Origin: Candidatus Pseudobutyricicoccus lothianensis
Lineage (GTDB): Bacteria; Bacillota; Clostridia; Oscillospirales; Butyricicoccaceae
Direction: 5' to 3'
Length of the DNA: 40,736 bases
Assembly: GCA_904419295.1 (NCBI GenBank)
Contig: CAJFRA010000023.1
Location: forward strand, 1 to 40,736
Position 1 is the stretch's first letter. Every line of letters begins with the position of its first letter. Below the pieces are notes generated by a model. That model made no database searches and was not told the DNA's origin. It saw only the letters and a program-made list of their open reading frames with translations. Below are positions 16,868 to 24,895 of the stretch, piece by piece. The translations under genes were made by a program, and so were the position numbers.

Positions 16868-16992
16868 GAGGAAATGAATTTTTAGATAAAATGGAACTCG
16901 TCGATGCGGCCTTCGTTGAGGAAGCAGACAGACAGCCTTCTTTCAAAACGGAACAAAAAGCTAGAAAGGGGAATATATGTTCAGAAAAATAG
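16864..16992 (+). CDS. Short anti-sigma-like N-terminal fragment, 42 aa
   Basis: This small ORF of 42 residues begins MRGNEFLDKMELVDAAFVEEAD. That opening resembles the cytoplasmic N-terminus of clostridial membrane proteins encoded right after ECF sigma genes (putative anti-sigma factors). In those, a transmembrane helix normally follows in the same frame. Here the frame stops at 16992, and the expected helix is encoded in the -1 frame by the next ORF, which overlaps from 16977. It starts at the ATGA overlap with the sigma gene. It is either a genuinely separate peptide, half of a frameshifted gene, or the first part of a protein made by -1 frameshifting at the A-run AGAAAAAT near 16983-16990. 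Confidence 0.6.
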   Translation: MRGNEFLDKMELVDAAFVEEADRQPSFKTEQKARKGNICSEK

Positions 16993-17483
16993 CCGCCTTC
17001 GCTGCTGTGGTTGCCCTCATGGTATGCAGCGGCGCTGTTGGCGCGATTGCTTTTCACAGAGAAACGGTGATAGAAGTCCCGGCGAATCAGGAGACCATCG
17101 AACTGGAAGCGATCGGGCTGACGCTCATCTTGCCAGACAGCTGGAAAGGAAAGTACACCGTGGAAATGGACGCCGATGGCGAAGGGTGTTGTGTGTATGC
17201 ACTATTTCCCCACGAAAGCGCCAACGGCTGGGGCAGCAAAGGGTATCTTTTCTGGGTGGGGCAGGCCTACAATGAACCCTTGACCCCTCAGCAGCTGCAA
17301 GACCGCTCCCCAGTCCCTTGCATTTATCTTTTCGCTACATCCGAAGATACCTACGACCTCAAATTGGCCAGCGATGTGTCGTATGACATCGATGACCCGG
17401 AAATTGCCGCATTATATACCACCATGTATCAGCAAATCAGCGATATTCAGTTTGTTGTGAATAATCCTGCCGCTATTGGATAA
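16977..17483 (+). CDS. Membrane-anchored extracytoplasmic protein, putative anti-sigma partner
   Basis: This 168-residue protein has a short basic start, a hydrophobic helix at residues ~5-26 (AAFAAVVALMVCSGAVGAIAF), and an outside domain of ~140 residues. The outside domain contains a LILPDSWKGKYTVE motif of the kind seen in clostridial secreted or anchored proteins of unknown function. It has a possible ribosome site, AAAGGGG, about 5 bases upstream. It overlaps the 42-aa ORF by 16 bases in the -1 frame. Context suggests it senses something outside the cell and controls the upstream sigma factor. The function is inferred from position only. Confidence 0.7.
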   Translation: MFRKIAAFAAVVALMVCSGAVGAIAFHRETVIEVPANQETIELEAIGLTLILPDSWKGKYTVEMDADGEGCCVYALFPHESANGWGSKGYLFWVGQAYNEPLTPQQLQDRSPVPCIYLFATSEDTYDLKLASDVSYDIDDPEIAALYTTMYQQISDIQFVVNNPAAIG

Positions 17484-17508
17484 AACATCCACTAACGAAA
17501 TTGCAGAA

Positions 17509-17545
17509 CGGGACCGCCGGCATACCGGCGGTCCCGTGTCTTTTT
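17509..17545 (+). terminator. Terminator of the sigma/anti-sigma transcript
   Basis: CGGGACCGCCGG and CCGGCGGTCCCG form a perfect 12-bp stem around CATA, followed by GTGTCTTTTT. It faces lysS, which ends at 17640 on the other strand. Confidence 0.9.
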
Positions 17546-17639
17546 CTCAAGCGATTCTCATTTCTGGTCAAATGGTTGTAGCCGCAGGAATCATGATCCC
17601 GCATAAATCCAGAGCTGATACAGGTTTGCAAGCCTTTTA

Positions 17640-19169
17640 TCAGTCCAAAGGTTTCATGGTGGGGAACAGCAAAACATCACGGATACTGGCAGAATCTGTC
17701 AGAAGCATCACCAGCCGGTCCAGGCCAAAGCCCAGGCCGCCTGTGGGCGGCAAACCGTATTCCAGCGCGTTGATGTAGTCGTAATCCACCTGGCAGGTGT
17801 CATTGGGGTTCTGAGCCTTGCGGGCAGCCACCTGCTTTTCAAAGCGGCCCTTCTGGTCGATGGGGTCGTTCAGTTCGCTGAAAGCGTTGCCATATTCCAT
17901 GGCGTTGATAAAGTATTCAAACCGCTCGGTAAAGGCCGGGTCATCGGCTTTCCGCTTGGCCAGCGGGCTGTTTTCCACCGGGTAATCATAGATGAATGTG
18001 GGCTGGATCAGCTTGTCCTCCACATAGGCATCGAACAGTTCCACCAACACAGTGCCCTTTGTGGCGTCGGCCGGCACTTGCACATGCTTTTCCTTGGCCG
18101 CGGCCCGGGCGTCTTCGTCGGTCTTCCAATCGTAATAATCGCAGCCGGCATACTTCTTCACAGCCTCGGCCATGGTCAGCCGCTCCCAATGGCTCATATC
18201 GATCTGCTTGCCCTGGTATGTGATCTGCAGGCTGCCGCACACGTTTTGTGCCAGCCGCTTATACAGCTCTTCCACCAGATCCATCATGCCCTTGTAGTCG
18301 GTAAATGCCTGATACAGCTCCACGCTGGTGAATTCGGGGTTGTGCTTGGTATCCATGCCTTCGTTGCGGAAGATGCGGCCTACCTCGTACACCCGGTCGA
18401 AACCGCCCACGATCAACCGCTTCAGGTTGAGCTCTGTTTCGATGCGCAGATACATATCCATATCCAGTGTATTGTGATGGGTGACGAACGGCCGGGCCGA
18501 AGCGCCGATCTCCAGCGGCAGCAAAATGGGGGTGTCCACCTCCAAAAAGCCTTTGCCGTCCAGGTAATCCCGGATCTCCCGCAGGATCTGGCTGCGCTTG
18601 ACGAAGGTCTCTTTCACATCGGGGTTGACGATCAGATCCACATACCGCTGGCGGTAGCGCAGGTCGGTATCCTTGAGGCCATGCCATTTTTCCGGCAGGG
18701 GCTGCAAGCTCTTGGAGAGCAGGGTGATCTCCTCCACCTTGACGCTGATCTCGCCCATCTTGGTGCGGAACACTTCGCCCTTGACGCCTACCACATCGCC
18801 GATGTCGAATTTTTTAAAGGCGGCATAGGGCTCTTCGCCCACATTGTCCCGCCGCACATACAGCTGGATATCGCCCGAAGCGTCCCGCAAGTCGGCAAAG
18901 CTGGCCTTGCCCATCACCCGTTTGCTCATCAGGCGGCCGCCCAGGCACACAGTCTTGCCCGTCTCTTCCTCCGGCGCGATGCCGGCGAAAGCCTCTTTGA
19001 TGGCGGCGGCATATTGATCCACGGGGAATTTCGTGATCTGGAAGGGATCTTTCCCCTCTTGCTGCAGCTTGTCCAGTTTTTCCCGGCGCACCTGCAAGAT
19101 CTCATTGCGCTTTTCCTGCTGTTCCTCTTGGGTCAGTTCTGGTTGCAGCCCGGTGTTTTCTTCCTTCAT
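17640..19169 (-). CDS. lysS: Lysyl-tRNA synthetase, class II
   Basis: This 509-residue class II synthetase has an N-terminal OB-fold anticodon-binding domain ([17 protein letters not shown]) and a catalytic core with motif 2 ([18 protein letters not shown]) and motif 3 ([17 protein letters not shown]). The [11 protein letters not shown] block is diagnostic for LysRS. ATG at 19169 has GGAGG 7 bases upstream. It follows greA, a common Firmicute pairing. No T-box leader is visible in the 77-bp gap. Confidence 0.97.
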   Translation of the reverse strand: MKEENTGLQPELTQEEQQEKRNEILQVRREKLDKLQQEGKDPFQITKFPVDQYAAAIKEAFAGIAPEEETGKTVCLGGRLMSKRVMGKASFADLRDASGDIQLYVRRDNVGEEPYAAFKKFDIGDVVGVKGEVFRTKMGEISVKVEEITLLSKSLQPLPEKWHGLKDTDLRYRQRYVDLIVNPDVKETFVKRSQILREIRDYLDGKGFLEVDTPILLPLEIGASARPFVTHHNTLDMDMYLRIETELNLKRLIVGGFDRVYEVGRIFRNEGMDTKHNPEFTSVELYQAFTDYKGMMDLVEELYKRLAQNVCGSLQITYQGKQIDMSHWERLTMAEAVKKYAGCDYYDWKTDEDARAAAKEKHVQVPADATKGTVLVELFDAYVEDKLIQPTFIYDYPVENSPLAKRKADDPAFTERFEYFINAMEYGNAFSELNDPIDQKGRFEKQVAARKAQNPNDTCQVDYDYINALEYGLPPTGGLGFGLDRLVMLLTDSASIRDVLLFPTMKPLD

Positions 19170-19194
19170 TGTCCATCCTCCATACCGAAAGACA

Positions 19195-19217
19195 GCCGCA
19201 ACAAAAGACGTTGCGGC
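19195..19217. terminator. Hairpin between greA and lysS
   Basis: GCCGCAAC (19195-19202) and GTTGCGGC (19210-19217) form an 8-bp stem with a 7-base loop. On the - strand only TGTCTTT follows, so it is at most a leaky terminator between the two genes. Confidence 0.4.
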
Positions 19218-19246
19218 CGCCCGTTCCTTTTTGATACGCCGCAGCC

Positions 19247-19720
19247 TTAGCGGGCAATGGCGATGATCTTATATTTGATGTTTCCATCCGGCGCTTCGAC
19301 GATCACCTCGTCGCCGACGCTATGGCCATACAGGGCTTTCCCCAGGGGAGATTCATCGGAGATGCGGTCTTGCACCGGATTGGCCTCCTGGGAACCCACG
19401 ATATAGATCTCCCAGGGCTCATCGTCCCCTTCTTCGACCACCGTGACCCGGGTGCCCATGCTCACGCTCTGGGTGGTAATGGAATCTTCATCCAATATCA
19501 CGGCGTTGGCCAGCACGTTTTCCAGCTCTGCAATGCGGGAATACAGCTTGCCCTGTTCGTTTTTCGCTTCGTCGTATTCGCTGTTTTCCGAAAGGTCGCC
19601 AAAGGAGCGGGCCTCTTTGATCTGCTCCGCCACTTCCTTTTCCCGCACGGTCTTCAGATATTCCAGCTCATCCTTGATCTCTTGGAGCCTTTCTTCGGTC
19701 AGCATGAATTGTTTTGCCAT
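19247..19720 (-). CDS. greA: Transcription elongation factor GreA
   Basis: This 157-residue protein rescues backtracked RNA polymerase by stimulating transcript cleavage. The N-terminal coiled coil carries the tip acidic pair in [18 protein letters not shown]. The C-terminal FKBP-like domain contains the [16 protein letters not shown] block. ATG at 19720 has GGGGAGGAAATC upstream. It is transcribed with lysS. Confidence 0.96.
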   Translation of the reverse strand: MAKQFMLTEERLQEIKDELEYLKTVREKEVAEQIKEARSFGDLSENSEYDEAKNEQGKLYSRIAELENVLANAVILDEDSITTQSVSMGTRVTVVEEGDDEPWEIYIVGSQEANPVQDRISDESPLGKALYGHSVGDEVIVEAPDGNIKYKIIAIAR

Positions 19721-19765
19721 GATTTCCTCCCCTTTGCCCCCAAAGGGGCGCTATTCCAGATAATA

Positions 19766-20554
19766 TTAATCATTATATGGCCCTTCTCCCGCTGTGTCAA
19801 GCGTGGTTTTTGGAGCGACCACCCGGATCTCTTCCGGCCGGAGCAGCCCACTTTGCAGCAGAAGCGCCCCATACAGGGTATCCGCCAGCCCAGCGGGCTT
19901 CTGTTCCCTGGCCCATTCCGGCGCCAAGGCCAGCAGACCGCCATCGGCCCGGCCATCCAAGGGGATGATCCCTTCTTCGTCCGGGTCTCCGGCCAGGCAC
20001 AGGCACAGCTGGCTGTATTCCGGTGGCACGCTCTGCTGCAGGGCAATGCCGTATTCTTCGTACAATTCTTCCGCCAGGGCTTCTCCCCCCACCGGCGCCC
20101 GCACGGTGAGATACCGCACGCGCCGTGCCAGCAGCCGGGCACAGCGCAACACGTCCCGATCCACCCGGGGTGTCTTCAGGCACAGCCATGTCTGCTCGGG
20201 CCACAGCCCCCGTTTTGCCAGCAGGGCCAGCGCGGCCTGGCCGCTGCAGGCCCGCCACAAAGGGGTTTCTTGGGTTGGCTGCAGCCCGGTTTCCAGCAGG
20301 GCCCCTTCCAATTCCGGGGCTGCGGCCACCCGGTGCACGCCTTTTTCCCGCAGCACCCAAAGCGCCCGCCGGATGGCCCGCTGCCCTCCCTTTGTCTCCC
20401 GTTTTCCCCGGGGCATGCCAAGGCAGCAGTCCAGCAGGGTGGCATTGCGGATGCACCGGGTCTCCACAGCCATCCCGCTCTCAGGGTGCAAGCTCCATCG
20501 CAGGCGCGCAAGCCCCCCCATCGCCTGCTCTTCCGTTTGAAAATACGCCATCAT
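19766..20554 (-). CDS. Unrecognised protein, conserved-looking, 262 aa
   Basis: I do not recognise this family. The product is soluble, about 262 residues, with no signal peptide or membrane helix. It is rich in Leu, Ala, Arg and Glu. The middle has alternating hydrophobic strands and helices (RRVRYLTVRAPVGGEALAEELYEEYGIAL, LLALAPEWA) that suggest a Rossmann-like alpha/beta fold. The C-terminus PEEIRVVAPKTTLDTAGEGPYND is short and polar. The start is one of two adjacent ATGs (20554, 20551), with GGGGAG at 20564-20569 upstream. It lies between the ctpA terminator and greA, so it probably heads a greA-lysS transcript. GC use matches its neighbours, arguing for a resident gene. Confidence 0.7.
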   Translation of the reverse strand: MMAYFQTEEQAMGGLARLRWSLHPESGMAVETRCIRNATLLDCCLGMPRGKRETKGGQRAIRRALWVLREKGVHRVAAAPELEGALLETGLQPTQETPLWRACSGQAALALLAKRGLWPEQTWLCLKTPRVDRDVLRCARLLARRVRYLTVRAPVGGEALAEELYEEYGIALQQSVPPEYSQLCLCLAGDPDEEGIIPLDGRADGGLLALAPEWAREQKPAGLADTLYGALLLQSGLLRPEEIRVVAPKTTLDTAGEGPYND

Positions 20555-20633
20555 GCCCCATCGCTCCCCTTCGATCCACTTGGTAATATCTATGTGGGGG
20601 CGGAGCCAGGTATGCAGCACAGCGGCAAATTGC

Positions 20634-20666
20634 AAAAAGACCGCCCAGCAGCCGCTGGACGGTCTT
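20634..20666 (-). terminator. Terminator of the ftsEX-M23-ctpA operon
   Basis: On the - strand AAGACCGTCCAGC pairs with GCTGGGCGGTCTT around GGCT, with T5 following. It lies 27 bases beyond the ctpA stop and separates that operon from the next genes. Confidence 0.85.
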
Positions 20667-20692
20667 CCTCATCTTCAAAACTGTCACCCGTT

Positions 20693-21898
20693 TCAAGACC
20701 GGGCGATCTGCTGCCGGAGCGTCTCCAGCGCCGCCTGCAGCTGGTCGTCCTCTTCGGGCTGCAGCGTATAGAAATTGGCCAGCTTTTCAGGGGCCATTTC
20801 CACTTCTTCATCCGGCTGGATGCCCACTCCCGCCAAGCTGACGCCCTTGGGCGTATAATACCGGCTGGTGGAGATGTTCAGCGCCCCGCCGTCGGAAAGG
20901 GGGATCAGGCTTTGGGCATAGCCCTTGCCCAAGGTATGTTCCCCCACTACAGTGGCCACGTCGTATTCCTGCAGGCAAGCGGCAAAGAACTCCGCCGCGC
21001 TGATGGAATATTCGTTGGTCAGCACTGCCATGGGCAGCTCTACCTGTTCTTCGTCGGAGGTGTAGTTGGTGCTGTTGCCGTCTTTATCCGCAATGCTGAT
21101 GATCGTTCCTTTGGGAAGCAGCTCATCCAGCATATTCACCAGCACTTCCACAAACCCGCCCGGGTTGAACCGTACGTCAAAGACCAGCCCTTGGGCCCCT
21201 TCGTCCAACAGCTGCTGGAGCTTTTGGGAAAACTCCTGATCCACATTGGTGGAAAAGGATTCGATGCGGATGAGCCCGATGTTGCCATCCAGCATCTGGG
21301 CTTTGACCCCTGATGTCTGGACTTCTTCCCGCTCAATGGCGTACTCGGTCTGCCGGCCATCCCGCAGGATGGTCAACACCACTTGGCTGCCCGGCTCGCC
21401 GTGGACTTTGTTGTTCAGGTCGTCATAGCTCATGCCGGCGATGCTTTCGCCGTCCACAGCCACCAGCTGGTCCAGCACCTGGATGCCCGCCTTTTCCGCA
21501 GGGCCGTCTTCTGCCACCGCAGTCACGGTATAAGTCTGGCCGTCTGCGCTGGCGGATATGGTGATCCCCACGCCGGCGTAAGTACCTTCCCGCTGTTCCA
21601 GCACCGCCTGGTATTCCTCTTCTGTCAGGTAGGAGGACCACTGGTCTCCCATGCCGTTTATGTACCCTTTCAGCGCTGCATCCATCATTTCCTCTTTGTC
21701 GTATTCACCCACAAAGTATTTGTCCACGATGCTGGATACTTCGCTGAATTTTTCATATTCCGATTCCAGTTCTTCAAAGTTGCCCAGCCGGGCATTGTAG
21801 TATTCCGACGCCACAAAAAACGTTATGTTGAAGGTGCTGACCACGGCCAGCATCAGCAGCATCAACGTGGAACCAATGGTGATCTTCCGTTTGTTCAT
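20693..21898 (-). CDS. Carboxyl-terminal processing protease, S41 family
   Basis: This 401-residue membrane-anchored serine protease has an uncleaved N-terminal helix (residues ~7-30), a PDZ domain (VGITISAS...GPAEKAGIQVLDQLVAVDGESIAGMSYDDL), and an S41 catalytic core. The nucleophile Ser sits in TNEYSISAAEFF and the general-base Lys in GEHTLGKGYAQS. I chose ATG at 21898, which has AAGGA 10 bases upstream; ATG 21919 and TTG 21922 overlap the M23 gene stop but lack a ribosome site. Its position after ftsEX and the M23 hydrolase suggests it trims cell-wall enzymes or their regulators. Confidence 0.9.
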   Translation of the reverse strand: MNKRKITIGSTLMLLMLAVVSTFNITFFVASEYYNARLGNFEELESEYEKFSEVSSIVDKYFVGEYDKEEMMDAALKGYINGMGDQWSSYLTEEEYQAVLEQREGTYAGVGITISASADGQTYTVTAVAEDGPAEKAGIQVLDQLVAVDGESIAGMSYDDLNNKVHGEPGSQVVLTILRDGRQTEYAIEREEVQTSGVKAQMLDGNIGLIRIESFSTNVDQEFSQKLQQLLDEGAQGLVFDVRFNPGGFVEVLVNMLDELLPKGTIISIADKDGNSTNYTSDEEQVELPMAVLTNEYSISAAEFFAACLQEYDVATVVGEHTLGKGYAQSLIPLSDGGALNISTSRYYTPKGVSLAGVGIQPDEEVEMAPEKLANFYTLQPEEDDQLQAALETLRQQIARS

Positions 21899-21918
21899 CC
21901 GTTTGCCGTCCTTCGTCA

Positions 21919-23157
21919 TCAATACAGACCCAGGATGCGGCCTGCATCTTGATAAGCACCGTTGACGCGCACCTCAAAATGCAGGTGATTACCTGTGGAA
22001 TATCCGGTGGAGCCCACCTCGCCGATCTTGTCGCCGGCGCTGACCGTAGCCCCTTTGGTGGTGGTTATTTTGCTCATGTGGGCATACAGCGTTGTCAATC
22101 CGCCGCCGTGGTTGATGACCACATAGTTGCCATAGGCCGTGCTGCGGCCGGCAATGATCACTGTGCCCGATTTGGCTGCCATAATGGTGGTGCCTCTGGG
22201 CGCGGAAACATCTACGCCGGTGTGCTGCTTGTATACGCCGGTCACCGGGTGCTCCCGCATGGCAAACCTACTGGTCACGTTGCGGTAGCCCGAAGGCAGC
22301 GGATAGGTATAGCCGCCGCTGACCTGCACCGTGCCCCCGCCGTTGTTCTGCTGCTGGCGGGCCGCTTCCTGTTCGGCCAGTTCCTTGGCCATCCGGTCGA
22401 TCTCCGCCTGGATGCTCTGTTCTTCCTTTTCGATCTCCGCATAGGAGGCCGCCACTTCTTCAGAAGCTGCCTGCAGCTCTGCCATGCTCTGTTCCCGCTG
22501 GCTCAGCTGACTGTCCAGCTGGCTCTTGGTCTGCTGCAGCTCTTGCCGCGCCTCCACTTCCGCCTGCTTGTCCGATTCCAAAGCGGCTTTGGCCTGGGCC
22601 ACTTCCTCTTCCAGGGCTTTCAGCTCTTCAAACAAGTTTTTATCGTATTGGGCGATTTGGGATACTGCTTCGTAGCGGAACAGAAAGTCTGAGATGCTCT
22701 CCGAAGACAGCAGCACTTCCAAATAGCTGGTATCGCCGTGCTCGTACATCACCCGCACACGGGCCTTGAATTTTTCGTACTGCTCGTCTTTTTCCTGCTG
22801 GGCCGCCGCAAGCTCCACTTCCTTCTGCTCGATCTGCCCCTGCAAGCTGCTGATCAGCTCGTTGCGCAGCTCGATCTGCTCTTCGGTGTTGGCGATCTGC
22901 CTGTCCAGCGTATCGATCTGGGTCTTCAATGTCGCCTTGTCCCGGTCCATACTGTCCAGCTGCTCTTTCAGCTTGGCCTTTTCTTCATTGGAGGCTTCCA
23001 GCTTATCCTTCAGCTCATTGACCGCCGATTGGGATGCGGCAGCCGATGCATCGGTGCGGAAAAACAAATCCGCCACCAAACCGAACAACATGACAAATGC
23101 CAACAGGCCTGCAATGCAGCCTGCCATTACACGGATGGTCTTTCTTTTCAATCTCAT
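21919..23157 (-). CDS. M23 peptidoglycan hydrolase with coiled coil (PcsB/EnvC type)
   Basis: This 412-residue protein has an N-terminal hydrophobic segment (residues ~9-31), then a long coiled coil (~40-270, rich in Glu, Lys, Gln, Leu), then a LytM/M23 endopeptidase domain with HTGVDVSAP and HLHFEV metal-ligand motifs. In relatives, FtsEX in the membrane pulls on the coiled coil to release or activate the hydrolase at the septum. ATG at 23157 has GAGGAA about 7 bases upstream. It is directly downstream of ftsX, matching that partnership. All recognisable M23 ligands are present, so it should be an active enzyme rather than only an activator. Confidence 0.93.
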   Translation of the reverse strand: MRLKRKTIRVMAGCIAGLLAFVMLFGLVADLFFRTDASAAASQSAVNELKDKLEASNEEKAKLKEQLDSMDRDKATLKTQIDTLDRQIANTEEQIELRNELISSLQGQIEQKEVELAAAQQEKDEQYEKFKARVRVMYEHGDTSYLEVLLSSESISDFLFRYEAVSQIAQYDKNLFEELKALEEEVAQAKAALESDKQAEVEARQELQQTKSQLDSQLSQREQSMAELQAASEEVAASYAEIEKEEQSIQAEIDRMAKELAEQEAARQQQNNGGGTVQVSGGYTYPLPSGYRNVTSRFAMREHPVTGVYKQHTGVDVSAPRGTTIMAAKSGTVIIAGRSTAYGNYVVINHGGGLTTLYAHMSKITTTKGATVSAGDKIGEVGSTGYSTGNHLHFEVRVNGAYQDAGRILGLY

Positions 23158-23190
23158 GGCTCTGTTCCTCGCTCCGTCTCGCATTCAGGT

Positions 23191-24078
23191 TTACACTTTC
23201 AAGAACTTGCGGATGGTCAGCACGCTGCCGCCCACGCCCACCACCAGGCCGGCCGCCAAGACGATCAGCAGCAGGGGCACGGCAAAGGTGGAAAAGCTGA
23301 CCAGTTCTACCAGCCCGGTGGCATTGATGAACCCTTCCGCCAAATAATTGTACACGACGAAATCCAACCCAAAGGCCAGCAGGGCTGCAATTTCTCCCAG
23401 CACCAACCCTTCCACAATAAAGGGCATCCGTATAAAGTGGTTGGTGGCGCCCACCATACGCATAATGGCGATCTCCTCCCGCCGGGCGAACATGGCCAGT
23501 TTGACTGTGTTGGAGATGATAAAGATGGATACGGCGCCCAGCATGGCGATCAAGGTGTAGCATATGATATTGACCACCCGGCGGATCTGGATCAGCTTAT
23601 CAGAAAATTCCTTTTGGCTGTCGGTATCCGCCACACCGGTGATCTGCTGCAGCTGCTCCACGGTCTCTGTGTGTTTTGAGATATCCCGCATGGTCACCCG
23701 GTAGCCGTCCCGCAGGGGGTTGTCTTCCTCCAGGCCCTCCAGCAGATAACCGTCTTCTCCCAGCTCTTCTTTGTACTGCTCCAGCCCCACATCTTTGGGG
23801 ATATACTCGGCGCTCTGCACATTGGAAAGCGCCCGGATGGAACTGCCCAACGCCTCCGATTGTTCCGGCGTGTAAGTCTCATCCACCCACACCATGATCT
23901 CACTTTGGGTCTCCAGCTCCGCCACCTGTATATCCAGGTTATAAGCCAGCATGCTGAAGCCCGATGTAATGAGCAGGCAAGCGGTGATCACAGTGATGGC
24001 CGCCACGGTCATGAACCGGTGGGAAAAGAAATTAGAGATGCCCTCTTTGAGATAGTATCTAAATTTCCAGTGCTTCAT
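23191..24078 (-). CDS. ftsX: Cell division protein FtsX
   Basis: This 295-residue permease-like protein has four transmembrane helices: one near residues 22-45, then a ~130-residue outside loop (SEIMVWVDETYTPEQ...), and three in the C-terminal half with AMFARREEIAIMRMVGATNHFIRMPFIVEG between them. The outside loop is the part that contacts PcsB/EnvC-type hydrolases. The start at 24078 (MKHWKFRYYLKEG) matches the family; it overlaps ftsE by 20 bases, and the ribosome site is weak. Confidence 0.95.
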   Translation of the reverse strand: MKHWKFRYYLKEGISNFFSHRFMTVAAITVITACLLITSGFSMLAYNLDIQVAELETQSEIMVWVDETYTPEQSEALGSSIRALSNVQSAEYIPKDVGLEQYKEELGEDGYLLEGLEEDNPLRDGYRVTMRDISKHTETVEQLQQITGVADTDSQKEFSDKLIQIRRVVNIICYTLIAMLGAVSIFIISNTVKLAMFARREEIAIMRMVGATNHFIRMPFIVEGLVLGEIAALLAFGLDFVVYNYLAEGFINATGLVELVSFSTFAVPLLLIVLAAGLVVGVGGSVLTIRKFLKV

Positions 24079-24781
24079 CTGCAAAATACCCGCCTTGTTC
24101 ATAGTATCCGCCGGTGTGATCGCCAACGACCTGGCCGCGGTCGATGCTCACCACACGTTTGCCAAATTGGTTCACCAGTTCTTTTTCGTGGGTCACCACC
24201 AGCACAGTGGTGCCCAGCGAGTTGATCTTGCCCAGCAGCGTCATCAATTCCAGCGAGCGGCCCGGGTCTAGGTTGCCTGTGGGCTCGTCGGCAATGATCA
24301 CGCTGGGGTTGTTCACCAGTGCCCGGGCGATGGCCACGCGCTGCTGTTCGCCGCCGGAAAGCTCGTTGGGGTGGCGCCTGGATTTGTGGAGCACGCCCAC
24401 CAGGTCCAGCACATAGGGCACCCGTTTTTTGATGATCCGGGGGGATACGCCCACGGCCCGCATGACAAAGGCCACGTTTTCAAACACGGTCTTCTCTTCG
24501 ATCAGCCGGAAATCTTGAAACACCACCCCCACCGTGCGCCGCATATAGGGCAGCTGCCGGTTTTTGATGGTGGTCAAATCAAAATCGTTCACATACACTT
24601 TGCCGCTGGTGGGCTTGAATTCGCCGATCAGCAGCTTTGTGATGGTGGATTTGCCCGAGCCCGAGGGCCCCACGATAAAAACAAATTCCCCGTCATCCAC
24701 TTCCAGATCGATGCCGTTGAGGGCCTTTGTTCCATTGTCGTAAGTCTTGTATACGTCGATCAGTTTAATCATGACAATCAC
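24059..24781 (-). CDS. ftsE: Cell division ATP-binding protein FtsE
   Basis: This 240-residue ABC ATPase has Walker A GPSGSGKST, Q-loop VFQDFRL, signature LSGGEQQRVAIARAL, Walker B VIIADEPTGNLD and the H-loop THE. It powers FtsX to control septal peptidoglycan hydrolysis. The start is GTG at 24781, favoured because GGAGG (24788-24792) is 6 bases upstream; the internal ATG at 24772 is 15 bases away. It is the first gene of the ftsE-ftsX-M23-ctpA operon. Confidence 0.96.
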   Translation of the reverse strand: MIVMIKLIDVYKTYDNGTKALNGIDLEVDDGEFVFIVGPSGSGKSTITKLLIGEFKPTSGKVYVNDFDLTTIKNRQLPYMRRTVGVVFQDFRLIEEKTVFENVAFVMRAVGVSPRIIKKRVPYVLDLVGVLHKSRRHPNELSGGEQQRVAIARALVNNPSVIIADEPTGNLDPGRSLELMTLLGKINSLGTTVLVVTHEKELVNQFGKRVVSIDRGQVVGDHTGGYYEQGGYFADEALEI

Positions 24782-24842
24782 AGCGCGCCTCCGCCGCGCG
24801 GTTCTCCTCTTTTCCGCTGGGCTGCCGGCTCAATATGCAAAC

Positions 24843-24880
24843 AGATCATTGCAGCCCCGGCAGGCGGTCTGCAATGATCT
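24843..24880 (-). terminator. Hairpin after the CdaR-type regulator gene
   Basis: AGATCATTGCAG and CTGCAATGATCT form a perfect 12-bp stem around a 14-base loop. On the - strand TGTTTGCATATT follows, a poor T-tract. It lies 16 bases past the regulator stop, so it is most likely its terminator. Confidence 0.6.
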
Positions 24881-24895
24881 TCTGGCAGCGTGTGC

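Noticed and set aside
19170-19246. T-box leader before lysS
   Set aside because: The gap is only 77 bases and lacks the T-box sequence; it holds one short hairpin.
19322-21313. A 663-codon + strand open frame spanning greA, the unknown gene and ctpA
   Set aside because: It crosses three well-supported - strand genes and the ctpA terminator. It is a GC-driven shadow.
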